Positions 55,528-64,000 of a DNA stretch of 64,000 bases are shown in pieces. A program made the position numbers and the translations under genes. The DNA is taken from the NCBI RefSeq assembly GCF_000380185.1, contig NZ_KB904817.1:43801-107800 (forward strand). Direction: 5' to 3'. Within the stretch, counting starts at the first letter, position 1. The number at the start of each line of letters is the position of its first letter. The notes under the pieces were generated by a model. It had not been told where the DNA came from. It was given only the letters and a program-made list of their open reading frames with translations, and made no database searches. This stretch comes from Thiofilum flexile DSM 14609 (GTDB taxonomy: Bacteria > Pseudomonadota > Gammaproteobacteria > Thiotrichales > Thiotrichaceae).

Positions 55528-57453
55528 ATGGGTAAGATTATTGGAATTGACTTAGGTACTACAAACTCTTGCGTGGCTGTCATGGAAGGCGGTAATCCAC
55601 GCGTGATTGAAAACTCTGAAGGGGATCGTACTACTCCCTCGATTGTAGCCTTTGTTCCTAATAGTGATGAAGTATTAGTAGGGCAGACTGCAAAACGCCA
55701 AGCAGTGACTAACCCGATGAATACACTGTATGCGATTAAACGTTTAATTGGACGCCGCTTTAATGAAGAGGCGGTACAAAAAGATATTAATTTAGTACCT
55801 TATCAAATCGTTAAGGCCGATAATGGCGATGCATGGGTTGAAGCAGTAGGCAAGCGTATGGCACCTCCTGAAGTATCTGCTCGTGTATTGATGAAAATGA
55901 AGAAAACGGCTGAAGATTATTTAGGTGAGCCAGTGACTGAAGCGGTTATTACCGTACCTGCTTACTTTAATGACTCACAACGTCAAGCCACTAAAGACGC
56001 GGGTCGTATCGCGGGCTTAGAAGTCAAACGTATTATTAATGAGCCAACTGCCGCAGCACTGGCTTATGGTCTAGATAAGGTAACAGGGGATCGCAAAATT
56101 GCGGTCTATGACCTTGGTGGTGGTACTTTCGACGTTTCTATTATTGAAATTGTCGATGTCGATGGCGAAAAACAATTTGAAGTATTATCGACCAATGGGG
56201 ATACCTTCCTTGGTGGTGAAGACTTCGATATGAAACTGATTAACTACCTCGTTGATGAGTTCAAAAAGTCTACGGGTGTGGATTTAAAAGGTGATCCATT
56301 AGCGATGCAGCGTCTGAAAGATGCGGCTGAAAAAGCGAAAATTGAATTATCCTCTGCTCAGCAAACCGACGTGAATCTGCCTTATATTACGGCTGATGCG
56401 TCTGGTCCTAAACACATGAACATTAAAGTGACTCGTGCCAAATTAGAGTCATTAGTCGATGATTTAATTCAACGTACTATCGAGCCTTGCAAAATTGCCC
56501 TGAAAGATGCCGGCTTAAGCGTATCACAGATTCAAGATGTGATCTTAGTCGGTGGTCAAACTCGTATGCCTAAAGTCCAAGAAGCGGTGAAAAACTTCTT
56601 TGGCAAAGAGCCACGTAAAGACGTAAACCCTGACGAAGCGGTTGCAGTCGGTGCTGCGATTCAAGGTGGGGTATTAGGTGGTACAGTTAAAGACGTACTG
56701 TTATTAGATGTTACACCTCTATCCTTAGGGATTGAAACCCTAGGCGGTGTGATGACTAAGCTGATTGAGAAAAACACTACGATTCCAACCAAAGCGAATC
56801 AAGTATTCTCAACCGCTGATGACAATCAAACCGCTGTTACCGTGCATGTATTGCAAGGTGAACGTCAAATGGCTCGCGACAATAAATCATTAGGCCGTTT
56901 TGACCTACAAGACATTCCACCTGCAGCACGTGGTATGCCACAAATCGAAGTGACCTTTGATATTGACGCGAACGGTATTTTGAATGTAACCGCTAAAGAC
57001 AAGGCTACTGGTAAACAACAAAATATCGTGATTAAAGCGTCTTCTGGTTTGTCTGATGATGAAATTCAACGCATGGTGAAAGATGCAGAAGCTCACGCAG
57101 AAGAAGATCGTAAACAACGTGAACTCGTCGATGTACGTAACCAAGCCGATAGCATGGTACATGCGACCGAAAAATCACTGAAAGACTATGGTGATAAAGT
57201 CTCTCCGGCAGATCGTGCTGAGATTGAATCAAAATTAGGTGATCTTAGAACAGCACTGAAAGGTGATAATAAAGATGTTATCACGGCTAAAACCGATGCA
57301 GTTGCTGAAGCCTCTGGTAAGCTAATGCAAAAAATGGCTCAAGGTGGAGCAGACGCACAAGGTACAGCCGGTGGTTCATCAACTAACCAAAACGCTAATC
57401 GTGGCGGTGATGATGATGTTGTTGATGCCGAGTTTGAAGAAGTTAAAAAGTAA
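55528..57453 (+). CDS. dnaK: Chaperone protein DnaK
   Basis: 641 residues from the ATG at 55528 ([18 protein letters not shown]), with ATGGAG upstream; ATG 55516 is the in-frame alternative. The nucleotide-binding domain has [16 protein letters not shown] and the substrate-binding domain follows residue 390. The C-terminal tail ends in DAEFEEVKK, close to the EEVD-like end of bacterial Hsp70. It works with GrpE and DnaJ encoded beside it and with ClpB at 34607. Confidence 0.98.
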   Translation: MGKIIGIDLGTTNSCVAVMEGGNPRVIENSEGDRTTPSIVAFVPNSDEVLVGQTAKRQAVTNPMNTLYAIKRLIGRRFNEEAVQKDINLVPYQIVKADNGDAWVEAVGKRMAPPEVSARVLMKMKKTAEDYLGEPVTEAVITVPAYFNDSQRQATKDAGRIAGLEVKRIINEPTAAALAYGLDKVTGDRKIAVYDLGGGTFDVSIIEIVDVDGEKQFEVLSTNGDTFLGGEDFDMKLINYLVDEFKKSTGVDLKGDPLAMQRLKDAAEKAKIELSSAQQTDVNLPYITADASGPKHMNIKVTRAKLESLVDDLIQRTIEPCKIALKDAGLSVSQIQDVILVGGQTRMPKVQEAVKNFFGKEPRKDVNPDEAVAVGAAIQGGVLGGTVKDVLLLDVTPLSLGIETLGGVMTKLIEKNTTIPTKANQVFSTADDNQTAVTVHVLQGERQMARDNKSLGRFDLQDIPPAARGMPQIEVTFDIDANGILNVTAKDKATGKQQNIVIKASSGLSDDEIQRMVKDAEAHAEEDRKQRELVDVRNQADSMVHATEKSLKDYGDKVSPADRAEIESKLGDLRTALKGDNKDVITAKTDAVAEASGKLMQKMAQGGADAQGTAGGSSTNQNANRGGDDDVVDAEFEEVKK

Positions 57454-57549
57454 TTGAGTGAGTACAAGCTAACTAGCAACCTAGAAGTCATCGGATGTTT
57501 CTAAAACGATTACTTTTTATCGAGCGCCTAGCTTGCAACACTAAAGTGA

Positions 57550-57586
57550 CAGGTGCAGTAGTTTACCCACTACTGCACCTGATTTT
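57550..57586 (+). terminator. Hairpin between dnaK and dnaJ
   Basis: CAGGTGCAGTAGT at 57550-57562 pairs perfectly with the 13 bases at 57569-57581 around TTACCC, followed by ATTTT. It looks like an intrinsic terminator, yet dnaJ starts 20 bases later with no promoter of its own in between. It probably allows partial read-through, lowering dnaJ relative to dnaK. Confidence 0.65.
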
Positions 57587-57606
57587 ATATTGAGCGGGAA
57601 AAAGTC

Positions 57607-58767
57607 ATGTCCAAGCGGGATTACTACGAAGTATTAGGGGTTTCTAAAACGATTAGCGACTCTGAGTTAAAAATTACCTACCGGCGTTTGGCTATGAAAT
57701 ATCACCCTGACCGTAATCCGGGTGATGCTGAGTCAGAGGCAAAGTTTAAAGAATGCAAAGAAGCTTATGAGGTCTTATCTGATCCGAATAAGCGAGCTGT
57801 GTATGATCAATATGGTCATGAGGGCATCAATGCTTCTGCTGGCAGTAGTGGGCGTAGTGGTGGCGGATTTGGGGACATATTCGATGATATGTTCGGCGAT
57901 ATTTTTGGCGGTGGACGTCGTAGTGGTAATCGCGCTTATCGGGGCAGTGATTTACAGTACAACTTAGAGCTGAGCTTGGAGGAAGCCGTTTTCGGTACTT
58001 CGGTTGATATTCGGATTTCGAGTTTACAAAACTGTGAGACGTGTCATGGCACGGGCGCTAAAAAAGGTACTCACCCGCAAACCTGCTCTACCTGTCATGG
58101 GCAGGGGCAAATTCGTTTACAACAGGGATTTTTCTCTGTGCAGCAAACCTGTCCACAATGTCGCGGGACAGGGAAAATTATTCCCGATCCTTGCCCTGAT
58201 TGTCATGGTCAAGGCCGTACTGAAACCCAAAGAACCCTATCCGTTAAAATCCCTATGGGCGTTGATACCGGCGACCGTATTCGCTTAAGTGGTGAGGGTG
58301 AGGCGGGTATGAATGGTGGGCCTGCGGGCGATTTATATGTACAGATTTATATTAAAGCGCATGAACTCTTCACCCGTGAAGGCGATAACTTATATTGCGA
58401 AGTCCCCATTCGTTTTACTACAGCCGCATTAGGGGGCGAGTTAGAAGTACCGAGTTTAGAAGGTACAGTTAATCTCAAAATCCCAGCAGAAACCCAAACG
58501 GGTAAGAAATTCCGTTTGCGCGGTAAGGGTGTTAAATCAGTACGCAGTGCAACGGTGGGGGATTTGATTTGCTCCGTTGTGGTAGAAACGCCTGTGAATC
58601 TCACCAAACGCCAGCGTGAGCTATTGGATGAGTTAGCAATAACCATGGATGAGGGGGGGCAGCGCCATAGTCCACAGGAGCATAGTTGGGTAGATAAAGC
58701 AAAAACCTTCTTTGAAGATGTAAAAGATTGGTTCGATGCCGAAAAATCAGGTAAAAAGCCAGAGTAA
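57607..58767 (+). CDS. dnaJ: Chaperone protein DnaJ
   Basis: 386 residues. J domain 1-70 with HPD at 33-35 (KYHPDRNPG), a Gly-rich region about 79-115, then four zinc-binding repeats [24 protein letters not shown] and CPDCHGQG, and C-terminal substrate domains. It stimulates DnaK ATP hydrolysis and presents substrates. Confidence 0.98.
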   Translation: MSKRDYYEVLGVSKTISDSELKITYRRLAMKYHPDRNPGDAESEAKFKECKEAYEVLSDPNKRAVYDQYGHEGINASAGSSGRSGGGFGDIFDDMFGDIFGGGRRSGNRAYRGSDLQYNLELSLEEAVFGTSVDIRISSLQNCETCHGTGAKKGTHPQTCSTCHGQGQIRLQQGFFSVQQTCPQCRGTGKIIPDPCPDCHGQGRTETQRTLSVKIPMGVDTGDRIRLSGEGEAGMNGGPAGDLYVQIYIKAHELFTREGDNLYCEVPIRFTTAALGGELEVPSLEGTVNLKIPAETQTGKKFRLRGKGVKSVRSATVGDLICSVVVETPVNLTKRQRELLDELAITMDEGGQRHSPQEHSWVDKAKTFFEDVKDWFDAEKSGKKPE

Positions 58768-58780
58768 GCAAGCGAATTAA

Positions 58781-59598
<818 letters not shown>

Positions 59599-59599
<1 letters not shown>

Positions 59600-60279
59600 T
59601 GGATAATAAAACGACTACTCCCGTTAAAATTTGGGATATACCGATTCGCGTCTTTCATTGGCTGATTGTGGCAGCTATGGCGTTTTTATGGTGGTCGGGT
59701 GAAACCGGCGGTTTTGCTATGGAATGGCATATGTTAGTAGGGGTTGTTGTCCTTGCTTTAGTGCTATTCCGTCTCGTATGGGGCTTTATTGGAAGCGATA
59801 CCGCGCGTTTTAGCCAATTCCTTAAGTCACCTATGGCGGCAATTCATCATTTACTAGAGTTACCTCGGCGTACCACGGCTTATCATGCAGGGCATAATGC
59901 CTTAGGAGGATGGGTGGTCGTGGTGATTTTAGGTTTATTATTAGTACAGACGATTACGGGCTTATTTGCGACCGATGATATCTTGGTTGATGGGCCTTTA
60001 CGTTCCTTAGTGAGTTCTAGTACGGCTGAGACCTTAACTAGTGTGCATCGTTTGGTGTTTAATTTATTGTTATTAGTTGCCTCGGTGCATATAGCGGCGG
60101 TGTTATTTTATTACTTCTATAAACACACTAATTTGATTAAGGCGATGGTATTAGGTAGTGCTGATTGGCCTGCTGATCAATCTAAACCGATGTTGGTCTT
60201 TAAAAGTACAGCATTAGGATTAGGTGTGATGGTGGCGTGTTATGCTGTGGTACGAGTGGTATTAATGTTATTACACTAA
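59599..60279 (+). CDS. Cytochrome b561-type membrane protein
   Basis: 226 residues with four main membrane segments plus a fifth at the C-terminus. Histidines likely to bind two haems occur in VFHWLIV, EWHMLVG, SVHRLVF and VASVHIAAVLF. The family is cytochrome b561 (bacterial/Ni-hydrogenase type), which passes electrons across or within the membrane. It is coupled to dapB by one base overlap, probably without functional link, and faces a cytochrome c' gene. Confidence 0.88.
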
Positions 60280-60281
60280 GA

Positions 60282-60313
60282 TCAAAAAGTCCCCTTCGCT
60301 ATGAAGGGGACTT
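60282..60313 (-). terminator. Terminator between convergent cytochrome genes
   Basis: AAGTCCCCTTC at 60287-60297 pairs with GAAGGGGACTT at 60303-60313 around GCTAT. On the minus strand the stem is followed by TTTTTGATC, so it fits an intrinsic terminator for the cytochrome c' gene; for the plus strand it lacks a T-run. Confidence 0.8.
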
Positions 60314-60336
60314 GCTAACTCAATGAGTTTAACTCA

Positions 60337-60804
60337 TTAGTCTTCACGATATTCTTTATGGCAAGCTTTGCAAGTTTCAGCTACTTTACCAAATACGGGT
60401 TTAATCTGTTCCATATCACCCGTATCGGCAGCTTTCACTAAATTAGCGGCTTCAACCTGAAAGGCTTCTAACTTAGATTTGAAGCCCTCTGGGTCTGTCC
60501 AAATATTAGGTTTCGCTTCGCTATCGTCCGTTATGCTGTCTTTTAATTCAAAACCACGGCCTACAATTTGGCTCATCATCGCGACGACTTCAGCGTCCTT
60601 TTTGAATTCGCCAGCATTAAATTCTGTTGCGCCCTTCACCATAGCGCCCATACGCCCAAAATGAGTTTTGGTGATGGTGTACGCTCCTTGGCGATATTCA
60701 ACGGCGGCCTCTGCGGGTGATTCCTCTGCATAAACAGCGCTAGATAGTCCCAATATAGCAGCAGCTAAAGTTAGCGGGAGAATCATTTTTTTTAACATAC
60801 TCAT
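60337..60804 (-). CDS. Cytochrome c' (class II cytochrome c)
   Basis: 155 residues with a signal peptide (about 1-26, ending VYA). The single haem-binding motif is at the C-terminus, CKACHKEY, as in cytochrome c', with a four-helix-bundle layout. Such periplasmic proteins bind nitric oxide or carry electrons. AAGGAG precedes the ATG at 60804. Facing gene is a b561-type cytochrome, an arrangement found with cytochrome c' genes elsewhere. Confidence 0.92.
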   Translation of the reverse strand: MSMLKKMILPLTLAAAILGLSSAVYAEESPAEAAVEYRQGAYTITKTHFGRMGAMVKGATEFNAGEFKKDAEVVAMMSQIVGRGFELKDSITDDSEAKPNIWTDPEGFKSKLEAFQVEAANLVKAADTGDMEQIKPVFGKVAETCKACHKEYRED

Positions 60805-61042
60805 TGGCTCCTTGTTTTATAGGTAGGTTACATTCACATAAATTGAACAACCCAGCTAAATAGTGGCAAATGTTATGCAGACCTGCAACTCAAACTTTCA
60901 GGCGAGAGTTTATACTTTAGGCTGCCTTAAAGTGCGAACACAGAGTATGATGTTGGGCAGTGAGCTAAGTATTAGCACTAGTAATTCAGGATCAGCGCTG
61001 GGTAAGCGTTGAGTATTTTTATAGTTTTATGACGATTTGAGT

Positions 61043-62146
61043 ATGTCTGGAAATACATTTGGAAAATTATTCACGGTCACGTCCTTTGGTGAGAGTCATG
61101 GCCCTGCCATTGGCTGCATTGTTGATGGCTGTCCCCCCGGATTAGTATTAAATGAAGAGGATTTACAACGGGACTTAGATCGTCGCAAGCCGGGTCAAAG
61201 CCGCCACACCACACAACGCCGCGAAGGGGATCAGGTACAAATCTTATCGGGCTTGTTTAAAGGCGTTACAACCGGCACACCGATTGCCCTGATCATCAAT
61301 AATGAAGATCAGCGCTCTAAAGATTACAGCGATATTATGGATAAATTTCGCCCCGGACATGCGGATTACACTTATTACAAAAAATATGGCATACGCGATT
61401 ATCGTGGCGGCGGGCGCTCCTCTGCTCGTGAAACAGCCGCGCGCGTTGCAGCCGGTGGGATTGCGAAGAAATACCTATCTGAACTGTATGGGATTGAGGT
61501 TCGAGGCTATTTAGCACAATTAGGGTCGATTGAGATTGGATTTGATGACTTTGATTGGGAAGAAACCAATCGCAATCCTTTCTTTAGTCCGAGCGCTAAA
61601 GCGGTTCCTGCCATGGAGCAATACATGGATGAGATTCGCAAAGAGGGGAATTCGGTAGGAGCCTTACTGACTATCGTGGCACAAAACGTACCGCCCGGTT
61701 GGGGTGAGCCGGTATTTGATCGTTTAGATGCCGATATTGCCCATGCCATGATGAGCATTAATGCGGCTAAAGGGGTGGAGATTGGGGCAGGTTTCCATGC
61801 TGTGATGCAAAAGGGCACCGAGCACCGTGATGAAATGACACCGACCGGCTTTTTAAGTAATCATGCAGGTGGCATTTTAGGTGGGATTTCGACCGGGCAA
61901 GACATTTTAGTGAATGTGGCCTTTAAGCCGACCTCTAGTCTACGGATTCCGGGGCGCACTATTAATCTACAAAATGAGCCAGTAGAGGTGGTTACCACCG
62001 GACGCCATGATCCTTGTGTTGGTATTCGTGCCACGCCTATTTGCGAGGCTATGCTGGCGCTAACTTTAATGGATCATCTCATGCGTCATCGGGCACAAAA
62101 TTTATATGTTGAAACCGATTTGCCCGATATTCCACCAGGTGTTTAA
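61043..62146 (+). CDS. aroC: Chorismate synthase
   Basis: 367 residues from the ATG at 61043 ([20 protein letters not shown]); a TTG two codons upstream is less likely. The conserved blocks [24 protein letters not shown] and DHLMRHRAQ are all present. It makes chorismate from EPSP using reduced FMN, the last common step of aromatic amino acid synthesis. The ribosome binding site is weak. Confidence 0.97.
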   Translation: MSGNTFGKLFTVTSFGESHGPAIGCIVDGCPPGLVLNEEDLQRDLDRRKPGQSRHTTQRREGDQVQILSGLFKGVTTGTPIALIINNEDQRSKDYSDIMDKFRPGHADYTYYKKYGIRDYRGGGRSSARETAARVAAGGIAKKYLSELYGIEVRGYLAQLGSIEIGFDDFDWEETNRNPFFSPSAKAVPAMEQYMDEIRKEGNSVGALLTIVAQNVPPGWGEPVFDRLDADIAHAMMSINAAKGVEIGAGFHAVMQKGTEHRDEMTPTGFLSNHAGGILGGISTGQDILVNVAFKPTSSLRIPGRTINLQNEPVEVVTTGRHDPCVGIRATPICEAMLALTLMDHLMRHRAQNLYVETDLPDIPPGV

Positions 62147-62221
62147 GCCAATAAGATACTAGACTAAGCGAGGCAATCGTGTCTTGCTTAGTTTACAGTG
62201 TTTATCTCGATTGAAAGGGTG

Positions 62222-62995
62222 ATGGGGCGGATGGGTTCTGCGACAGATTTAGATCAGCTAGGTTTATTATTAAAGGATTATCCTTATGCTGTACAGGTGT
62301 TAGCACATATTGATTCCACGAATCGTTGGCTCTTAGAGCAAGGGTCGCATGGAATGGTGTGTGTCGCTGATCAGCAAACAGCAGGGCGGGGGCGGCGGGG
62401 ACGGGTTTGGCAATCACCGCAAGGGGTCAATCTTTATCTATCCTTACGTTGGCATTTTCAGATTCAGCCTAAGCATTATTCATGGTTGAGTCTAATGGTG
62501 GCGGTCGTAGTTGCTGAGGTATTGCAACGCCAAGGAGTGCAGGGGCATCAAATTAAGTGGCCTAATGATTTGTATTATCAGGGTAAAAAGTTTGGCGGGA
62601 TTTTATTACAAACTACACAACGCCTTGAGCAAGTGGTGGTAGGTATTGGGCTGAATGTGAATATGGAGGCCAATCCTGAGGAATCTATTGATCAGCCATG
62701 GTGTAGTCTGAAAGCTATTACCCACCAAACCTTTGATCGTGCGAAGTTAGCAGCGGAATTGGTGCGAGAATTAAGTCGCTATCTAGAGCGTTTCGGGGAC
62801 TTGGATTTGGATACCTTACTGTATGTTTGGCAGCGCTGGGATATGCTCGGTCAACGTTCAGTACTTGTGCAGGCAAGCACTCATACACTCAGCGGCATTG
62901 CTTGTGGGTTAGATAGTCAAGGGCGGCTATTAGTATTAGATAATAATGGAACCTTACAGGCCTTTTCTTCAGCAGATGTTTCGGTGCGCCTGTGA
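62222..62995 (+). CDS. birA: Biotin--protein ligase, short form without HTH
   Basis: 257 residues if started at the ATG 62222 (after GAAAGGG); GTG 62198 and ATG 62231 are alternatives. The biotinyl-AMP loop is GRGRRGRVWQSP and the catalytic lysine block KWPNDLYYQGKKFGGIL. The first residues do not form a clear winged helix-turn-helix of the kind used by E. coli BirA to repress bio genes, so this is probably a ligase only. It activates acetyl-CoA carboxylase. Stop overlaps coaX. Confidence 0.9.
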   Translation: MGRMGSATDLDQLGLLLKDYPYAVQVLAHIDSTNRWLLEQGSHGMVCVADQQTAGRGRRGRVWQSPQGVNLYLSLRWHFQIQPKHYSWLSLMVAVVVAEVLQRQGVQGHQIKWPNDLYYQGKKFGGILLQTTQRLEQVVVGIGLNVNMEANPEESIDQPWCSLKAITHQTFDRAKLAAELVRELSRYLERFGDLDLDTLLYVWQRWDMLGQRSVLVQASTHTLSGIACGLDSQGRLLVLDNNGTLQAFSSADVSVRL

Positions 62996-63762
62996 CAACT
63001 CTCCTCCTTGATGCTGGTAATACCCGCCTTAAATGGGCACTTTATAATAATCAGGTTACAGCTAAAGCATTCCCGTCTATGCAAACGCTAGACTATCAGC
63101 TTGAGGGTAATAATCCTTTGGGCTTAGCTGGTTTGCAACAGGTGCTACAGCAACATCCTACTATTCAAAATATAGTAGCAGTGCATGTTTTAGGGGCTGA
63201 CTTTGAACAGTCTTTACAAGCCTTGGCACAAGATCACCATCTACCTCTACAGTGTGTGAAAAGCCAAGCCCAAGGTTTTGGCATACAAGTCGCTTATCAT
63301 CAACCCGAACGCTTGGGAGCAGATCGTTTTGTAGCTTTGGTAGCCGCACATCATTTATATCCCCAACAAGCTTGTATTGTGATTGATGCGGGTACAGGTG
63401 TGACTATTGATGCGCTCTTAGCCTCAGGTGAGCATCAAGGCGGACTGATTCTACCCGGTTTACGCGTGAGTGGTCAGGCGTTGATTCAACGGGCTAAGGC
63501 AAGCCATTTGGCGCAGTCGTTTGATGCTATAGAGCTATTTGCTAAAGATACGATTCAAGGCATTGGTAGTGGGAGTGTATTTGGGTTAGTGGGAGCCTTA
63601 GAGGGTATTACCTGGCGCATGGAGCAGGCCATGGGTGTACCCGTACAGCGTATCCTTACGGGCGGGGATAGCGCATTATTAAAACAATATCTCGGTGCGG
63701 ACTATCAGTATGTACCACAATTAATCATGCAAGGGCTGCAAGTGATTACGGAGTTGTCATGA
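62992..63762 (+). CDS. coaX: Type III pantothenate kinase
   Basis: 256 residues, starting at a GTG that overlaps the birA stop. Phosphate-binding motif LLLDAGNTRLKW at the N-terminus, then GADRFVALVAA and VIDAGTGVTIDAL, and LPGLRVSGQAL: all typical of CoaX, the potassium-dependent kinase that opens coenzyme A synthesis. Coupled with birA upstream and the SPOR gene downstream (ATGA overlap). coaE, the last step, lies at 19786. Confidence 0.95.
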   Translation: MTTLLLDAGNTRLKWALYNNQVTAKAFPSMQTLDYQLEGNNPLGLAGLQQVLQQHPTIQNIVAVHVLGADFEQSLQALAQDHHLPLQCVKSQAQGFGIQVAYHQPERLGADRFVALVAAHHLYPQQACIVIDAGTGVTIDALLASGEHQGGLILPGLRVSGQALIQRAKASHLAQSFDAIELFAKDTIQGIGSGSVFGLVGALEGITWRMEQAMGVPVQRILTGGDSALLKQYLGADYQYVPQLIMQGLQVITELS

Positions 63763-64000
63763 ATTATGCCCTAGTGTTATTGATTGTGCTGAATCTATCT
63801 GTATTGGCATGGAATGTGTTGTTAGCTCCTGCCCATAATAGACCTGAAATTCCCTTAACTTTGCCGAATATCCCTGAACTGGTGCGGGTGGATAAAGTAC
63901 CGGGGGAAGCGGTGTATAGCAGTCAATTAGCACCTTCTCAAAGTAGCTGTTTTACCATAGGCCCTTATGCTAGTCAGCAGGCAGCCCTATTAGTACAAGA
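63759..64000 (+). CDS. SPOR-domain protein, 3' end outside the window
   Basis: Starts at ATG 63759, overlapping the coaX stop, and is open to the window end (80 codons seen). A membrane segment or signal (LVLLIVLNLSVLAWNVLL) is followed by a Pro-rich stretch and SSCFTIGPYASQQAALLVQ, the typical start of a SPOR (septal peptidoglycan-binding) domain. SPOR proteins after coaX are common in gammaproteobacteria. Confidence 0.8.
   Translation, partial: MNYALVLLIVLNLSVLAWNVLLAPAHNRPEIPLTLPNIPELVRVDKVPGEAVYSSQLAPSQSSCFTIGPYASQQAALLVQ

Overview
The window is chromosomal DNA from a gammaproteobacterium of moderate G+C. Ribosomal protein gene order, ZapD, the YadGH-type ABC exporter, the RecN/NadK pair and sigma-32-type heat-shock promoters all fit. 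A Thiotrichales (Thiothrix-like) host is my best guess, but I cannot prove it from sequence alone. No tRNA, rRNA, CRISPR array, transposase or integrase was seen.

Layout. 1-13724 is the ribosomal superoperon: tuf end, rpsJ, then rplC to rpmJ with secY, then rpsM-rpsK-rpsD-rpoA-rplQ, closed by a clear terminator. A promoter-plus-palindrome sits between rpsJ and rplC, and another promoter precedes rpsM. 13746-24817 holds housekeeping blocks: a small membrane protein, bioB, mnmG-rsmG-parA-parB, rpsT (UUG start), coaE-zapD-DUF1244, and xseB-ispA-dxs. 24865-34196 is a mixed region: an IalB-like secreted protein, an RluA-type pseudouridine synthase, an MFS permease, nadK-recN, an OmpW porin, riboflavin synthase, a chalcone-isomerase-like protein, an SGNH hydrolase, and two paralogous small exported proteins. 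clpB (sigma-32 promoter) and a YadGH-type ABC exporter flank a G-rich inverted repeat.

39272-45656 is the accessory island and the most interesting part. A translationally coupled pair encodes a stand-alone alanyl-tRNA-synthetase-like catalytic core with an inserted Cys cluster and a 1029-residue multi-GAF protein ending in degenerate histidine-kinase ATPase and receiver-like domains. They are followed after 12 bases by a protein with a C-terminal TIR domain. The last two genes are strikingly AT-rich. A convergent small membrane protein lies next to them. This looks like an undescribed sensor/effector cassette, possibly antiviral; that function is inference.

45875-54105 carries mtgA, a large secreted protein with a glycosidase-like domain and a CBM9 domain, and a five-gene TelA/XpaC/SPFH/zinc-ribbon operon that starts with an unannotated 38-residue membrane peptide. 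54241-54540 contains no credible protein gene but encodes, on the minus strand, a likely structured non-coding RNA ending in a strong intrinsic terminator. 54736-58767 is grpE-dnaK-dnaJ with sigma-32 promoters, then dapB with a cytochrome b561, a convergent cytochrome c', aroC, and the coupled birA-coaX-SPOR operon that runs off the window end.
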